Position numbers and translations under genes: made by a program
Notes under the pieces: generated by a model
Told to the model about the DNA's origin: nothing
Database searches by the model: none
What the model saw: the letters and a program-made list of their open reading frames with translations, nothing else
Shown: positions 1 through 9,320 of the stretch, piece by piece
Position numbering within the stretch: position 1 is the first letter of the stretch
Layout: every line of letters starts with the position of its first letter
Assembly (NCBI GenBank): GCA_009712635.1
Contig: WASS01000015.1
Location: forward strand, 682,001 to 746,000
Origin: Hungatella sp.
GTDB lineage: Bacteria; Bacillota; Clostridia; Lachnospirales; Lachnospiraceae
DNA: 64,000 bases
Direction of reading: 5' to 3'

Positions 1-64
1 AATAGATCGGATCAAGACCAAGGGATCTACATCTTTTAAGAACAGGAACTCTATCAACTGCCAC
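1..64 (-). CDS. rpsD: 30S ribosomal protein S4, N-terminal fragment
   Basis: Only the first 21 codons are inside the window; the gene runs off the left edge. The predicted start is GTG (62-64) and the peptide begins (M)AVDRVPVLKRCRSLGLDP, the typical clostridial S4 N-terminus. A GGAGG ribosome binding site lies at 73-77 with 8 nt spacing, which fixes the start. S4 binds 16S rRNA early in 30S assembly. It follows rpsK closely, as expected in the alpha operon. The fragment is short, so identity rests on the N-terminal match and gene order. Confidence 0.85.
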   Translation of the reverse strand, partial: MAVDRVPVLKRCRSLGLDPIY

Positions 65-80
65 TGTAATTACCTCCTAA

Positions 81-482
81 TTAGACTCTTCTACGTTTTG
101 GTGGACGACATCCGTTATGTGGTACAGGAGTTACGTCCTTGATGCTGGTTACTTCTAAACCGCATGCCTGAAGTGCACGAATAGCTGCTTCACGGCCTGA
201 ACCAGGACCTTTAACCATAACGTCTACTGATTTTAAACCATGTACAAGAGCTGCTTTAGTAGCAGTTTCTGCCGCCATCTGAGCTGCATATGGAGTAGAT
301 TTCCTTGAACCTCTAAATCCCAGACCACCAGCACTTGCCCATGATAATGCATTACCCTGTGTATCAGTTAATGTCACAATTGTGTTATTAAAAGATGACT
401 GGATATGTGCTTGTCCGCGTTCAACGTTTTTCTTTACGCGCTTTTTTGTCACTTTTTTAGTAGTGGACACTTTTTTAGCCAT
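81..482 (-). CDS. rpsK: 30S ribosomal protein S11
   Basis: 133 aa, normal S11 length. A lysine-rich N-terminal tail is followed by the conserved core: [15 protein letters not shown] near residue 26, [14 protein letters not shown] near 55, and the C-terminal [14 protein letters not shown]11 forms part of the 30S platform near the Shine-Dalgarno helix and mRNA exit. It lies between rpsM and rpsD. The start has only a weak AGG-containing ribosome binding site, which may mean coupling to rpsM translation despite the 130-nt spacer. Confidence 0.97.
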   Translation of the reverse strand: MAKKVSTTKKVTKKRVKKNVERGQAHIQSSFNNTIVTLTDTQGNALSWASAGGLGFRGSRKSTPYAAQMAAETATKAALVHGLKSVDVMVKGPGSGREAAIRALQACGLEVTSIKDVTPVPHNGCRPPKRRRV

Positions 483-612
483 TTTAAACTAACCTACTTT
501 CTTTATAGTTGCTCCGCCCTGCCCGCAGCCGCGTAACGCAGGGTACGAAATCTGAATCCAGTTATTCCTGTTTTTAAAACATGTAACGTGATTCGCTGTT
601 AAATTTAGTATC

Positions 613-981
613 TTACTTTTTCTTGTTTGCTACAGTCTTTCTTGGACCCTTACGAGTTCTTGCGTTGGTCTTAGTTTTCTGACCACGAACCGGAAGACTC
701 TTTCTATGACGGATTCCGCGATAGCATCCGATTTCCTGAAGTCTCTTGATGTTCATAGCGATTTCTCTACGTAAATCACCTTCTACAGTCTGAGATTCAG
801 TAATCACTTCTGCAATTCTCTTTACTTCGTCATCGGTTAAGTCCTTAACACGAGTGTCAGGATTAACGCCAGCAGTTGTAAGAATGCGGTTTGAACTGGT
901 TCTACCGATACCGTAGATGTAAGTTAAACCGATCTCAACACGTTTTTCTCTTGGTAAATCAACACCTGAAATACGAGCCAT
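613..981 (-). CDS. rpsM: 30S ribosomal protein S13
   Basis: 122 aa with the S13 signature [20 protein letters not shown] at the N-terminus, the helix-hairpin-helix region [13 protein letters not shown], and the basic C-terminal tail [17 protein letters not shown] that contacts tRNA and mRNA. S13 sits in the 30S head and makes bridges to the 50S subunit. An ATG start is preceded by GGAGGTG about 11 nt upstream. It is 27 nt downstream of rpmJ. Confidence 0.97.
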   Translation of the reverse strand: MARISGVDLPREKRVEIGLTYIYGIGRTSSNRILTTAGVNPDTRVKDLTDDEVKRIAEVITESQTVEGDLRREIAMNIKRLQEIGCYRGIRHRKSLPVRGQKTKTNARTRKGPRKTVANKKK

Positions 982-1008
982 GTGTGTAGTACACCTCCAT
1001 TAATTATT

Positions 1009-1122
1009 TTAACCTTGTCTCTGCTTATGCTTAGGATTTTCACAGATTACTCTGATACTGCCTTTTCTTTTGATGATTTTGCATTTTTCGCAAATCGGCT
1101 TGACTGATGATCTAACCTTCAC
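1009..1122 (-). CDS. rpmJ: 50S ribosomal protein L36 (zinc-binding type)
   Basis: 37-aa L36 starting at GTG (1120-1122), giving (M)[20 protein letters not shown]. Four zinc ligands are visible: C11, C14, C27 and H32, so this is the zinc-ribbon form of L36. The reading frame continues upstream, but AGGAGA about 8 nt before this GTG and the exact family length support the short start. It is the first gene after an internal promoter and so probably heads an rpmJ-rpsM-rpsK-rpsD unit. Confidence 0.95.
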   Translation of the reverse strand: MKVRSSVKPICEKCKIIKRKGSIRVICENPKHKQRQG

Positions 1123-1322
1123 AGCAATTCTCCTTTCCGTTATGCGCCCTTTCACATGCAAAGGTAAGTTCCCTGCACCTGATTCTTCTATATAAATCCG
1201 GCGGCAAAGGAGCATCCTTCCAAAAGAGCTTTCTGAGTATACCCGCAGTGTGTTTTTATCTTAAAACCAGTGCTGCCCTCATGGGCATAATACACCCAGT
1301 ATTTCAACAAAGTCGCTATAGC

Positions 1323-1351
1323 ATTATAACACTGTTTCTTTTAAAATGCAA
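1323..1351 (-). promoter_or_regulatory. internal sigma-A promoter for rpmJ-rpsM-rpsK-rpsD
   Basis: On the minus strand, -35 TTGCAT (1346-1351) and -10 TATAAT (1323-1328) are separated by 17 nt. A TG one base before the -10 makes it an extended -10 element. It lies in the 309-nt gap between infA and rpmJ, which is long for this operon, so transcription is probably boosted here. The rpsJ promoter has the same -35 hexamer. Confidence 0.8.
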
Positions 1352-1431
1352 GCGGTTTTTCCTATATATTTATTAACCCTTTGCCCTGGCGTGTCGCGCT
1401 CCTGATGGGGAACGCGCCGAACCTGGACGCT

Positions 1432-1650
1432 TTATTTATCTCGCCAGATGATTCTTCCCTTGCTTAAATCATAAGGGGACATCTCAATGGTTACCTTATC
1501 ACCTGGTAAAATACGAATGTAGTTCATGCGAAGTTTTCCGCTTATGTGAGCTAATACCTGATGCCCGTTTTCCAGTTCAACCTGGAACATGGCATTGGGA
1601 AGCTTCTCCACAACGGTGCCTTCAATTTCAATAACATCTGCTTTTGACAT
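1432..1650 (-). CDS. infA: translation initiation factor IF-1
   Basis: 72 aa, the standard IF-1 length, made of one S1-type OB fold: [16 protein letters not shown], the RNA-contacting [19 protein letters not shown] and the ending IIWRDK. IF-1 occupies the 30S A site during initiation. The ribosome binding site AGGAGG is formed by the last two arginine codons of the upstream KOW gene, whose stop codon TAA directly follows it. Translation of the two genes is therefore probably coupled. Confidence 0.97.
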   Translation of the reverse strand: MSKADVIEIEGTVVEKLPNAMFQVELENGHQVLAHISGKLRMNYIRILPGDKVTIEMSPYDLSKGRIIWRDK

Positions 1651-1655
1651 AAAGC

Positions 1656-1937
1656 TTACCTCCTAACAACCTGATCTTCTCTTTTGAAACATCGGATGAA
1701 ATGTTTGATCTCTTCATCAGTGACTCTTTTATTTTCCCGGATTTTATCTCCCGGGGACTGTTTCTCCCACAAAAGGGGGATTACATGCTTTTTCTTTTTT
1801 TTCTTGGGGCAGTCAAGACGTCTTATTTTTCCGTCCACCAGATATATATATTCGCCTTCCTCACGCAATATGAAGAAAAACTCTCCTTTGTCGTGCCCTG
1901 CCGTGGATTTTACCAATAAACCGGTGTATTCACTCAT
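1656..1937 (-). CDS. KOW-domain putative RNA-binding protein
   Basis: 93-aa basic protein. The N-terminal [19 protein letters not shown] resembles the KOW/L14e-like fold found in small clostridial proteins between map and infA. A run of six lysines follows near residue 45 (CPKKKKKKH). The function is unknown; RNA binding and a ribosome-associated role are inferred from the fold and from its fixed place in the operon. It starts shortly after the map stop codon and overlaps the infA ribosome binding site at its 3' end. The start has only a weak GGGGA-type ribosome binding site, so translational coupling to map is likely. Confidence 0.8.
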   Translation of the reverse strand: MSEYTGLLVKSTAGHDKGEFFFILREEGEYIYLVDGKIRRLDCPKKKKKKHVIPLLWEKQSPGDKIRENKRVTDEEIKHFIRCFKREDQVVRR

Positions 1938-1941
1938 CGGT

Positions 1942-2712
1942 TTATTCCCCGCAGACAGAGGAAACCAGACTTAATATCTCCGGCTCACCTTCTGTGATAA
2001 GAACCGTGTTCTCATAATGAGCGGACAGCTTTCCGTCTTCTGTTACTACGGTCCAGTCATCATCAAGCCAGACTACCTCCAATGTCCCCTCATTAATCAT
2101 GGGCTCGATGGCAAGTGTCATGCCTGGTCTTAATTTGATTCCCCGTCTTCTTGTGGAAAAATTCGGTATCTCAGGATCCTCATGTAGATGGGAACCGATT
2201 CCGTGGCCGACTAAATCCCGGACAACGCCATATCCGAACTTTTCTGCATATTTCTGGATTGCTGCAGATATTTCACCTAAATGATTGCCAGATTTTGCAT
2301 ATTTAATCCCTTCAAAGAAACATTGTTTCGTCACTTCCATGAGTTGGCCCGCTTCAGGAGTGATCTCTCCGATCCCGTAAGTCCTTGCTGCATCAGAATG
2401 AAATCCTTTGTAAATAACCCCTGCATCAAGACTTACAATATCTCCTTCTCTCAGTACACGCTTCTTACTTGGAATCCCGTGAACCACTTCATCATTGACT
2501 GATACACAGATGGAGGCAGGATAACCATTATAATTTAAGAAAGAAGGTATACAGCCATAGCTTCTTATGATCTCTTCACCCAGATGGTCAATATCCCAGG
2601 TCGTCATTCCCGGCTTCAAGGCCTTCTTTAGTTCTTCATGAGTGATGCAAAGAATTCTTCCAGCCTCTCTCATAAGTTCTATTTCTCTTGCAGATTTAAT
2701 CGTAACTGACAT
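1942..2712 (-). CDS. map: methionine aminopeptidase, type I
   Basis: 256 aa. It removes the N-terminal methionine from new proteins as they leave the ribosome. The five dinuclear-metal ligands of the pita-bread fold can be placed: D96 (SLDAG), D107 (HSDAAR), H170 (VGHGIG), E203 (AIEPM) and E234 (HYENTV), with the substrate-binding H79 in DEVVHG. The ribosome binding site TAGGAG is inside the last codons of adk, 3 nt upstream, so the pair is translationally coupled. No N-terminal SH3 extension is present. Confidence 0.97.
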   Translation of the reverse strand: MSVTIKSAREIELMREAGRILCITHEELKKALKPGMTTWDIDHLGEEIIRSYGCIPSFLNYNGYPASICVSVNDEVVHGIPSKKRVLREGDIVSLDAGVIYKGFHSDAARTYGIGEITPEAGQLMEVTKQCFFEGIKYAKSGNHLGEISAAIQKYAEKFGYGVVRDLVGHGIGSHLHEDPEIPNFSTRRRGIKLRPGMTLAIEPMINEGTLEVVWLDDDWTVVTEDGKLSAHYENTVLITEGEPEILSLVSSVCGE

Positions 2713-2715
2713 AAA

Positions 2716-3360
2716 CTATGCTCCTAGGATGTCAGTGATATCGGAGAACACTTTATTTAATTCCTGTGTTCCGTCAACATTCACCAGCACGCCGGCTTCT
2801 TTATAATAATCAATCAATGGTCTGGTCTGATCATGGTAAACCGCCAAACGTTTTTTTACGGTTTCCGGCTTATCATCATCTCTTAAGACAAGTTCTGAAC
2901 CACAGACATCGCATATTCCCGCAACCTTGCTGGGGTTATACACAATATGATATGTAGCTCCGCAGGATATGCAGGCACGTCTTCCTGACATTCTGCTGAT
3001 AATGTTCTCATCGGGAACGTCAACGTTTATCGCAAAGTCTATCTTCTGTCCCATTTCAGTAATGGCTTTCTGAAGGCTTTCTGCCTGGGGATTGGTTCTT
3101 GGAAATCCGTCCAGTACGTAACCATTTCTGCAGTCTTCCTGCTGGATACGGTCCATCAGCATACCGATGGTAAGTTCATCTGGTACAAGAGCTCCCTGAT
3201 CCATATATTCCTTCGCTTTTCTTCCCAGCTGCGTTCCTTCTTTAATGTTGGAACGGAAAATATCTCCGGTAGAAACATGAGGAATCTGATATTTCTCAGC
3301 AATTTTTTTTGCCTGGGTACCTTTGCCGGCACCAGGGGCACCTAACATGATGATTTTCAT
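2716..3360 (-). CDS. adk: adenylate kinase
   Basis: 214 aa. It interconverts AMP, ATP and ADP. The P-loop [10 protein letters not shown] is at residues 7-16 and the AMP-binding GFPRT is near 85. The LID carries a four-cysteine zinc site (C130, C133, C150, C153), the Gram-positive long form. The start is the ATG at 3358-3360 (MKIIMLGAP), with GGAGGGA about 8 nt upstream; the open frame extends 13 codons further without a ribosome binding site. An 85-nt gap with a terminator-like hairpin separates it from secY. Confidence 0.97.
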   Translation of the reverse strand: MKIIMLGAPGAGKGTQAKKIAEKYQIPHVSTGDIFRSNIKEGTQLGRKAKEYMDQGALVPDELTIGMLMDRIQQEDCRNGYVLDGFPRTNPQAESLQKAITEMGQKIDFAINVDVPDENIISRMSGRRACISCGATYHIVYNPSKVAGICDVCGSELVLRDDDKPETVKKRLAVYHDQTRPLIDYYKEAGVLVNVDGTQELNKVFSDITDILGA

Positions 3361-3401
3361 CAACAGTCCCTCCATTAATATAAGGTTTAAATAGCACAAA
3401 T

Positions 3402-3437
3402 CCCAAGGAAAAACACGCCACGGCGTGCTTCCCTTGG
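3402..3437 (-). terminator. terminator-like hairpin between secY and adk
   Basis: In the transcript direction CACGCC-GT-GGCGTG forms a GC-rich stem followed by TTTTT, and flanking CCAAGG/CCTTGG can extend it. It lies inside an operon whose downstream genes are essential. It is therefore more likely a leaky attenuator or a processing/stability hairpin than a full stop. Confidence 0.6.
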
Positions 3438-3445
3438 TTTGCTTT

Positions 3446-4768
3446 CTAATCGTTTAAAAATCCTTTATAGTAACGCACAAGCATCTGGGACTCAATCGCC
3501 TTTAATGTCTCCAGCACAACACTGACAATAATGATCAGGGATGTACCACCGAAGGAAAGACGGCTTACACTGAATAAACCGGAAACCATAATCGGAATGA
3601 TACAGACGATAGTCAGACCGCATGCTCCTATAAATACGATATAGTTTAAAATTGAATTAAGGTAATCACTGGTTGGCTTACCTGGGCGGATACCCGGGAT
3701 AAAACCACCGGACTTTTTCATATTATTTGCTACTTCAAGGGGATTAAATGTAATTGAAGTATAGAAATATGCAAACACGATGATAAGCGCGATATAAACC
3801 ACAAGACCAATTGTATAAGCCGGTCTTTCAGGTTTAAACCAGTTGGAAGAACTGAGTGCGGCTAAAATATGTCCGCCAATGCTTTCGTAGTTAATCCTGC
3901 TTCCCATAAACTGGGAGATCACTACGGGGAATGACATGATGGAGGAAGCGAAAATAACCGGGATAACACCGGCGGTATTTACCTTCAGCGGAATGTTGGT
4001 TGCTTGTCCGCCTACCATCTTGCGTCCCTGCATCTTTTTGGAGTACTGCACAGGAATTCTTCTTTCACCATCCTGAAGGATGATGACGAATACAACGATT
4101 GCGATAATCACTGCAATAATAATGATCGCTGCAACAGCAGCTACTGCAACTGACTTACCAGACATAAATCTGGTATAAAGTGTAGATGCATCGGAAGGGA
4201 AACTGGAAATGATGTTAAATAAAAGGACAATGGAAATACCATTTCCCACACCATTTTCTGTAATACGCTCACCGATCCACATCAGGAGCGCACTACCTGC
4301 CGTCATGGTAACCACTGCAATGATAACGCTTAATGCATTATATTCTCTTAACAGTCCCTGGCCTCCGAATCCCATCGCCATAGCGATAGATTCGATTAAG
4401 GCCAGAGCAACTGTAACATAGCGGGTGTATTCTGCAATCTTCTTTCTTCCATCTTCACCGTCCTGCTGCATTTCCTCAAGTTTGGGAATTGCAATGGTAA
4501 GAAGCTGCATGATAATGGAAGATGTGATGTAGGGGGTAATGCTCAGCGCAAAAACGGACATATTGGTGAAGGAACTACCTGTCACTGCGTTAAAAAATCC
4601 AAACGCATCGTTATTATTCTGAGCAAAAAAATCTTTGAAAAAGCTTGTTTCAACTCCTGGAATCGGCAGCTGTGAGCCAATTCTGGTAACCACCAGCATC
4701 AGGAACGTATAGATGAGTTTCTTTCTTACGTCCTTGATCTTGAATGCATTACGGAGTGTTTTTAACAT
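3446..4768 (-). CDS. secY: preprotein translocase subunit SecY
   Basis: 440 aa, ten predicted membrane segments. It is the central channel of the Sec translocon. Visible family features are the N-terminal [21 protein letters not shown], the plug/TM2 region [17 protein letters not shown]-like (here [12 protein letters not shown]), the cytoplasmic loop [13 protein letters not shown] used in ribosome and SecA docking, and the [14 protein letters not shown] loop. The start codon is 1 nt after the rplO stop, and its ribosome binding site GAGGTGATC is made by the last rplO codons, so the two are coupled. Confidence 0.98.
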   Translation of the reverse strand: MLKTLRNAFKIKDVRKKLIYTFLMLVVTRIGSQLPIPGVETSFFKDFFAQNNNDAFGFFNAVTGSSFTNMSVFALSITPYITSSIIMQLLTIAIPKLEEMQQDGEDGRKKIAEYTRYVTVALALIESIAMAMGFGGQGLLREYNALSVIIAVVTMTAGSALLMWIGERITENGVGNGISIVLLFNIISSFPSDASTLYTRFMSGKSVAVAAVAAIIIIAVIIAIVVFVIILQDGERRIPVQYSKKMQGRKMVGGQATNIPLKVNTAGVIPVIFASSIMSFPVVISQFMGSRINYESIGGHILAALSSSNWFKPERPAYTIGLVVYIALIIVFAYFYTSITFNPLEVANNMKKSGGFIPGIRPGKPTSDYLNSILNYIVFIGACGLTIVCIIPIMVSGLFSVSRLSFGGTSLIIIVSVVLETLKAIESQMLVRYYKGFLND

Positions 4769-4769
4769 A

Positions 4770-5210
4770 TTAGATCACCTCGCAGGTTCCACCTAAAGCC
4801 TCGATTTTGGTTTTTGCGCCTTCGCTGAAAGCACCTACCTTTACTGTAAGCTTTTTGGTTAATTCTCCATTTCCAAGGATCTTAACTCCATCACGCGGAT
4901 TCTTAACGATACCGCTCTCTAATAAAGTCTCAACAGTCACTACTGTACCGTTGTCGAATGCTTCTAAAGCGCCTACATTAATGCCAATGATTTCTTTTGT
5001 ATTTCTATTTTTAAAGCCTCTCTTCGGAATACGTCTGTATAAAGGCATCTGACCACCTTCGAAACCTGGTCTGGTAGCTCCGGAACGAGCCTTCTGTCCT
5101 TTATGACCTTTACCTGCTGTCTTACCGTTACCTGAACCGTGACCGCGGCCTCTTCTGAAGTTATCGCTGTGTTTGGAACCCAACGCAGGCTGTAAATTTG
5201 ATAAATCCAT
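4770..5210 (-). CDS. rplO: 50S ribosomal protein L15
   Basis: 146 aa. The L15 signature is clear: [12 protein letters not shown] start, the glycine/arginine-rich [24 protein letters not shown] tract (residues about 20-43), and [20 protein letters not shown]. The start is ATG at 5208-5210 with GGAGGTG 8 nt upstream; an in-frame GTG three codons earlier lies inside that ribosome binding site and is rejected. L15 organises 23S rRNA near the central protuberance. Confidence 0.97.
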   Translation of the reverse strand: MDLSNLQPALGSKHSDNFRRGRGHGSGNGKTAGKGHKGQKARSGATRPGFEGGQMPLYRRIPKRGFKNRNTKEIIGINVGALEAFDNGTVVTVETLLESGIVKNPRDGVKILGNGELTKKLTVKVGAFSEGAKTKIEALGGTCEVI

Positions 5211-5236
5211 CGCTTGCACCTCCTTACTGTTTTCTC

Positions 5237-5419
5237 TTAAATCTCTTCAACTTTTACTAAATGACGCACGTTAGCGATCATACCTCTGACTGCACCATTG
5301 TCCGGCATCTCAACTGTTTTGTGAAGCTTCTTTAAGCCTAATGCTAAAACGGTTGCTTTGTGCTTCGGTATAGCGCCGATCGGGGATTTCACCAATGTGA
5401 TTTTTAATTTATCTGCCAT
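5237..5419 (-). CDS. rpmD: 50S ribosomal protein L30
   Basis: 60 aa, the usual short bacterial L30. Motifs: [29 protein letters not shown] and the ending [13 protein letters not shown], read here in separate segments as [11 protein letters not shown] and [15 protein letters not shown]. It lies between rpsE and rplO, the invariant spc-operon position. ATG start. Confidence 0.97.
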   Translation of the reverse strand: MADKLKITLVKSPIGAIPKHKATVLALGLKKLHKTVEMPDNGAVRGMIANVRHLVKVEEI

Positions 5420-5432
5420 CTTCTTATCCTCC

Positions 5433-5942
5433 TTAGCCTAAAATCTCTTCAACAGATTTGCCGCGAAGCCTTGCAACTTCCTCAGGAGTTTTTAACTGAG
5501 TTAATCCTTGGATTGTAGCTAATACTACATTTGTCTTATTATTAGAACCTAAGGACTTTGTACGGATGTTCTTAATACCTGCAAGCTCTACAACTGCACG
5601 GGCAGGACCTCCCGCGATAACTCCTGTACCTTCGTTAGCTCTCTTAAGAAGTACGGAAGCACTTCCAAAGTTTCCAACCAGATCATGAGGAATACTGTTG
5701 TTCTCATCAATCGGAACAGAAACCATATTCTTTACAGCAGCCTCTTTTCCTTTACGGATTGCTTCTGGAACTTCTCCGGCTTTGCCAAGACCAGCACCAA
5801 CATGGCCGTTGCCATCGCCTACGACTACTAAAGCAGAGAATCTCATGGTACGTCCACCCTTAACGGTTTTAGATACACGCTTGATAGCAACCACCTTGTC
5901 GTTTAATTCTAACTGATTTGCATCAATATTTGTATGTTTCAC
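5433..5942 (-). CDS. rpsE: 30S ribosomal protein S5
   Basis: 169 aa. The N-terminal double-stranded-RNA-binding-like domain has [19 protein letters not shown] near residue 18, which is the spectinomycin-response loop region, and [15 protein letters not shown]. The C-terminal domain has [20 protein letters not shown]5 is a fidelity protein near the mRNA entry site. The start is GTG, with GAGGAG about 9 nt upstream. Confidence 0.97.
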   Translation of the reverse strand: MKHTNIDANQLELNDKVVAIKRVSKTVKGGRTMRFSALVVVGDGNGHVGAGLGKAGEVPEAIRKGKEAAVKNMVSVPIDENNSIPHDLVGNFGSASVLLKRANEGTGVIAGGPARAVVELAGIKNIRTKSLGSNNKTNVVLATIQGLTQLKTPEEVARLRGKSVEEILG

Positions 5943-5960
5943 GCTGTGTTCTCCTCTCTA

Positions 5961-6329
5961 CTAGAATTCCAGACCAGCTTCTCTGGCTGCGTCTGCTAAT
6001 GCCTGAATCTTACCCTGATATATAAATCCGCCTCTGTCAAAGACAACTTCTTTAATACCTTTTTCAATTGCTCTCTTTGCAACTACGGTACCGATATATG
6101 CTGCAGCATCAACGTTGTTAGTTTTCTCTAATTCTGCCTTTACTTCTTTTTCTACTGAAGAAGCAGCAACTAAAGTTTTACCAACTGTATCGTCAATAAT
6201 TTGAGCATACATATGATTATTACTTCTAAACACAGCTAAACGTGGTCTCTCTGCAGTACCTGCAAGACGATTACGTAATCTGTTGTGCTTCTTAACGCGG
6301 ATTTCGCTTTTTGACTGTTTGCTAACCAT
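5961..6329 (-). CDS. rplR: 50S ribosomal protein L18
   Basis: 122 aa. It has the basic N-terminus [20 protein letters not shown], the core [15 protein letters not shown] and the C-terminal [26 protein letters not shown]18 binds 5S rRNA and carries it into the 50S central protuberance with L5. ATG start, ribosome binding site AAGGAGA. It lies 18 nt before rpsE and 17 nt after rplF. Confidence 0.97.
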   Translation of the reverse strand: MVSKQSKSEIRVKKHNRLRNRLAGTAERPRLAVFRSNNHMYAQIIDDTVGKTLVAASSVEKEVKAELEKTNNVDAAAYIGTVVAKRAIEKGIKEVVFDRGGFIYQGKIQALADAAREAGLEF

Positions 6330-6346
6330 CTTTACACTCTCCTTAA

Positions 6347-6889
6347 TTATTTCTTACCAGTCTTACCAACTTTACGTCTGATCACTTCATCAGCATACTT
6401 GATTCCCTTGCCCTTATACGGCTCAGGTCTTCTCTTATCTCTGATTTCAGCAGCGTACTGGCCAACTTTTTCTTTATCAATACCTCTAACGAAGATAATG
6501 TTCTGACCTTCCATGGTAGCTTCAATACCTTCTGGATCTTCCATTTCTACCGGATGAGAATAGCCAAGGGAAAGAACAAGCTTATTACCCTGCTTCTGAG
6601 CTCTGTAACCAACACCGTTGATTTCAAGCTTTTTCTCATATCCTGCAGTAACACCAACGATCATGTTGTTGACTAAGGTTCTTGTAAGACCGTGTAAAGA
6701 TTTCATCTTCTTTAAATCGTTTGGTCTTGTTACAACGATATGACCATCTTCTTCTTTGATTGTCATCTCTGTAGGCAATACTCTCTCAAGAGTTCCCTTA
6801 GGACCTTTTACAGTCACTTTATTATTTTCTGCAATTTCAACAGTTACTCCTGCTGGAATAGCGATAGGCATTCTTCCTATACGTGACAT
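6347..6889 (-). CDS. rplF: 50S ribosomal protein L6
   Basis: 180 aa. Two L6 repeats are visible: N-terminal [15 protein letters not shown] and the C-terminal L6 signature [20 protein letters not shown]6 lies at the base of the L7/L12 stalk near the sarcin-ricin loop. The start is ATG 6887-6889, with GGAGGTAGACGGC just upstream; the frame is open for 20 more codons but these do not resemble L6. A 175-nt spacer from rpsH contains hairpins (see findings). Confidence 0.97.
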   Translation of the reverse strand: MSRIGRMPIAIPAGVTVEIAENNKVTVKGPKGTLERVLPTEMTIKEEDGHIVVTRPNDLKKMKSLHGLTRTLVNNMIVGVTAGYEKKLEINGVGYRAQKQGNKLVLSLGYSHPVEMEDPEGIEATMEGQNIIFVRGIDKEKVGQYAAEIRDKRRPEPYKGKGIKYADEVIRRKVGKTGKK

Positions 6890-7064
6890 GCCGTCTACCT
6901 CCTTAAATTTTCGGAGAGGAAGCTGAGTCCTCTCTGTTTTCAGATGCAATTTCCCTGCGTCCCACTACGTTTCACAGGGTTGTTCTTCTCCCTTTAGTCG
7001 AAGAACGGCTTTCACACTAAACTCACGCTTCGCCTGTGGCTCGCGTTCATTAAATGTTCAATGC

Positions 7065-7466
7065 CTACCAAACAAATGCAAGTACTTCTCCGCCAACATT
7101 CATGGAACGTGCTTCCTTATCGGTAATTACGCCCTGGTTTGTGGAAATGATTGCAGTTCCGAGACCGCCCAGTACTCTTGGCATTTCTTCCTTGCTTGCA
7201 TATACACGTAAGCCAGGTTTGGAAATTCTCTTGATGCCTGTGATGATTTTTTCGTTTTTATCTTTACCGTATTTTAATGTGATCCGGATTGTCTGGAACG
7301 CACCGTCTTCTACGATATCATATTTCTTAATGTATCCCTCTTTAACAAGGATATCAGCAATAGCTAATTTCATCTTGGATGAAGGTACATCTACTGTATC
7401 ATGTTTTGCAGTATTTGCATTACGGATTCTTGTAAGCATATCTGCGATTGGATCGCTCATTGTCAT
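7065..7466 (-). CDS. rpsH: 30S ribosomal protein S8
   Basis: 133 aa. It starts [18 protein letters not shown], the characteristic S8 N-terminus, and ends in the rRNA-binding core [21 protein letters not shown] and [10 protein letters not shown]8 organises the 16S central domain; in E. coli it also represses the spc operon. ATG start with GGAGG 10 nt upstream; an ATG two codons in is a weaker alternative. Confidence 0.97.
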   Translation of the reverse strand: MTMSDPIADMLTRIRNANTAKHDTVDVPSSKMKLAIADILVKEGYIKKYDIVEDGAFQTIRITLKYGKDKNEKIITGIKRISKPGLRVYASKEEMPRVLGGLGTAIISTNQGVITDKEARSMNVGGEVLAFVW

Positions 7467-7490
7467 TTTGAAATTGCCTCCTTCCTTATT

Positions 7491-7676
7491 TTACCAGCTT
7501 GCTTTTTTAACGCCTGGGATCTGACCCTTATATGCTAATTCACGGAAGCAGATTCTGCAGATTCCGTATTTTCTTAAATAAGCATGCGGACGACCGCAGA
7601 TTCTGCAACGATTGTATTCTCTTGTGGAGAATTTAGCAGGTCTCTGCTGTTTGATCTTCATTGAAGTCTTAGCCAT
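7491..7676 (-). CDS. rpsN: 30S ribosomal protein S14, type Z
   Basis: 61 aa, the short zinc-binding S14. Ligands are C24, C27, C40 and C43 in [11 protein letters not shown] and [10 protein letters not shown]. This form is typical of Gram-positives. It lies between rplE and rpsH. ATG start with GGAGG; last residues VKKASW are typical. Confidence 0.97.
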   Translation of the reverse strand: MAKTSMKIKQQRPAKFSTREYNRCRICGRPHAYLRKYGICRICFRELAYKGQIPGVKKASW

Positions 7677-7692
7677 GGATTATTTCCTCCTA

Positions 7693-8232
7693 CTATTTTG
7701 CAAATGGCATGTTGAATAATGTCAAAAGTTCACGGGCTTCTTCGTCTGTCTTAGCGGTAGTAACAAAAATAATGTCCATACCTCTTACCTTGTCAACTTT
7801 ATCGTATTCAATTTCCGGGAAAATAAGCTGCTCTTTGATACCAAGTGCATAGTTTCCTCTGCCATCAAATGCGTTAGGATTTACACCTCTAAAGTCACGT
7901 ACACGTGGAAGTGCAAGGTTGATCAGACGATCAGCAAACTCATACATTCTCTGTCCACGTAAAGTTACTTTACATCCGATTGGCATACCTTCTCTGAGTT
8001 TAAAGTTAGCAACTGATTTTTTAGCTTTTGTTAAAACTGCCTTCTGACCGGAGATGATTTCTAAATCTCTTACTGCAGAGTCTAAAATCTTGGCATTTTC
8101 CTTTGCTTCACCAATACCCATATTGATGACAATCTTGTCTAACTTCGGTACTTCCATGATGTTCTTATATCCAAATTTCTTGATCATAGCTTCTACGATC
8201 TCTGACTGGTACGTATCTCTTAATCTAGCCAA
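7693..8232 (-). CDS. rplE: 50S ribosomal protein L5
   Basis: 179 aa. L5 motifs: [18 protein letters not shown] near 30, [21 protein letters not shown] near 77, [19 protein letters not shown] near 110. It binds 5S rRNA and contacts P-site tRNA. The start codon is TTG (8230-8232), supported by GGAGG 8 nt upstream and by the family N-terminus (M)[10 protein letters not shown]. Confidence 0.96.
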   Translation of the reverse strand: MARLRDTYQSEIVEAMIKKFGYKNIMEVPKLDKIVINMGIGEAKENAKILDSAVRDLEIISGQKAVLTKAKKSVANFKLREGMPIGCKVTLRGQRMYEFADRLINLALPRVRDFRGVNPNAFDGRGNYALGIKEQLIFPEIEYDKVDKVRGMDIIFVTTAKTDEEARELLTLFNMPFAK

Positions 8233-8253
8233 TTTTTATTCCTCCTCTCCGAA

Positions 8254-8559
8254 TTAATCAATTACTTTTCCGGTTGCTTTTGCAACACGAACTTTTTTGC
8301 CGTCTTTTACTTCAAAGCCGACTCTGGTTGCTTTTCCGTCAACAACAAGCATTACATTGGAGATATCAAGTGCAGCTTCTTTCTGTACGATACCGCCCTG
8401 TGGGTTTCCAGCGCCTGGTTTCACATGCTTTGTGATCATGTTAACGCCTTCTACTACCACTCTGTTATTCTTCGTATCTACATGAAGAACTTTACCCTGT
8501 TTGTCTCTATCTTTTCCTGCGATAACCTTTACAAGGTCATCTCTTTTAATTTTATGCAC
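8254..8559 (-). CDS. rplX: 50S ribosomal protein L24
   Basis: 101 aa with the KOW motif [18 protein letters not shown] at residues 7-24 and the conserved [23 protein letters not shown]24 is an initiator of 50S assembly located near the peptide exit tunnel. The start is GTG (8557-8559), with GGAGGTG about 7 nt upstream; no nearby ATG would give a better N-terminus. Confidence 0.96.
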   Translation of the reverse strand: MHKIKRDDLVKVIAGKDRDKQGKVLHVDTKNNRVVVEGVNMITKHVKPGAGNPQGGIVQKEAALDISNVMLVVDGKATRVGFEVKDGKKVRVAKATGKVID

Positions 8560-8573
8560 AGTCCGACACCTCC

Positions 8574-8942
8574 TTATAATACTTCTGGAGCTAAGGAAAC
8601 AATTTTCATGAACTGCTTCTCTCTTAACTCTCTGGCAACCGGTCCAAAGATACGAGTTCCCTTTGGAGTCTTGTCATCTTTGATAATTACGGCAGCATTC
8701 TCATCGAACTTGATATATGAACCGTCTTTACGGCGTGCGCCCTTTACAGAACGTACAACAACGGCTTTCACAACGTCGCCCTTCTTAACAACACCGCCAG
8801 GTGTTGCATCTTTTACGCTGGCAACGATAACATCACCAATATTAGCATATCTTCTTGTAGATCCGCCCATAACACGGATACAAAGAAGTTCTTTTGCACC
8901 GGTATTGTCGGCAACCCTTAATCTGGTTTCCTGCTGAATCAT
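8574..8942 (-). CDS. rplN: 50S ribosomal protein L14
   Basis: 122 aa, family length, starting [20 protein letters not shown]. Other conserved parts are [19 protein letters not shown] and the ending [16 protein letters not shown]14 forms bridge B8 to the 30S subunit. The open frame continues 21 codons upstream, but the ATG at 8940-8942 matches the family start. The upstream rpsQ gene ends only 26 nt away. Confidence 0.97.
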   Translation of the reverse strand: MIQQETRLRVADNTGAKELLCIRVMGGSTRRYANIGDVIVASVKDATPGGVVKKGDVVKAVVVRSVKGARRKDGSYIKFDENAAVIIKDDKTPKGTRIFGPVARELREKQFMKIVSLAPEVL

Positions 8943-8968
8943 GCCTGTTACTCCTTCCTGGAAATAAA

Positions 8969-9223
8969 TTATTTCGCTCTTTCGATAATTTCCACAAGTC
9001 TCCATCTCTTGTCTTTGGACAGCGGTCTTGTTTCCATAACTTTTACTGTATCGCCCATGTTGCAGTCATTCTTCTCATCATGTGCTTTTAATTTATACGT
9101 TCTTTTTACGATCTTGCCGTATAAAGGATGTTCTACATGGTCTTCAATCGCTACAACAATGGTCTTATCCATCTTGTTGCTAACAACCTTACCAGTACGG
9201 GTTTTTCTAAGATTTCTTTCCAC
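8969..9223 (-). CDS. rpsQ: 30S ribosomal protein S17
   Basis: 84 aa, OB-fold S17: (M)[34 protein letters not shown] and the signature [21 protein letters not shown]. It binds 16S helices 7 and 11 and is a primary assembly protein. The start is GTG with AGGAG about 10 nt upstream. A 97-nt spacer separates it from rpmC. Confidence 0.97.
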   Translation of the reverse strand: MERNLRKTRTGKVVSNKMDKTIVVAIEDHVEHPLYGKIVKRTYKLKAHDEKNDCNMGDTVKVMETRPLSKDKRWRLVEIIERAK

Positions 9224-9277
9224 GTTCTGTATTCTCCTTTCGAGTTTTGGCCTTCCATGGCCACAATCTATAAGTTA

Positions 9278-9295
9278 ACACACACTCGTGTGTGT
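9278..9295. repeat. perfect 7-bp inverted repeat in the rpmC-rpsQ spacer
   Basis: ACACACA, four bases, TGTGTGT. In the rpmC-to-rpsQ transcript it makes a hairpin with a CGAG loop. No U-run follows in that direction, so it is not a terminator; a T-run follows only on the plus strand, where no gene ends. It may be a processing or stability element. Confidence 0.5.
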
Positions 9296-9320
9296 CATGC
9301 TTTTTTTAATAAGCTGCAAC

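Noticed and set aside
1123-1215. Longer N-terminus for L36
   Set aside because: L36 is always about 37 aa and the GTG at 1122 has AGGAGA in front of it.
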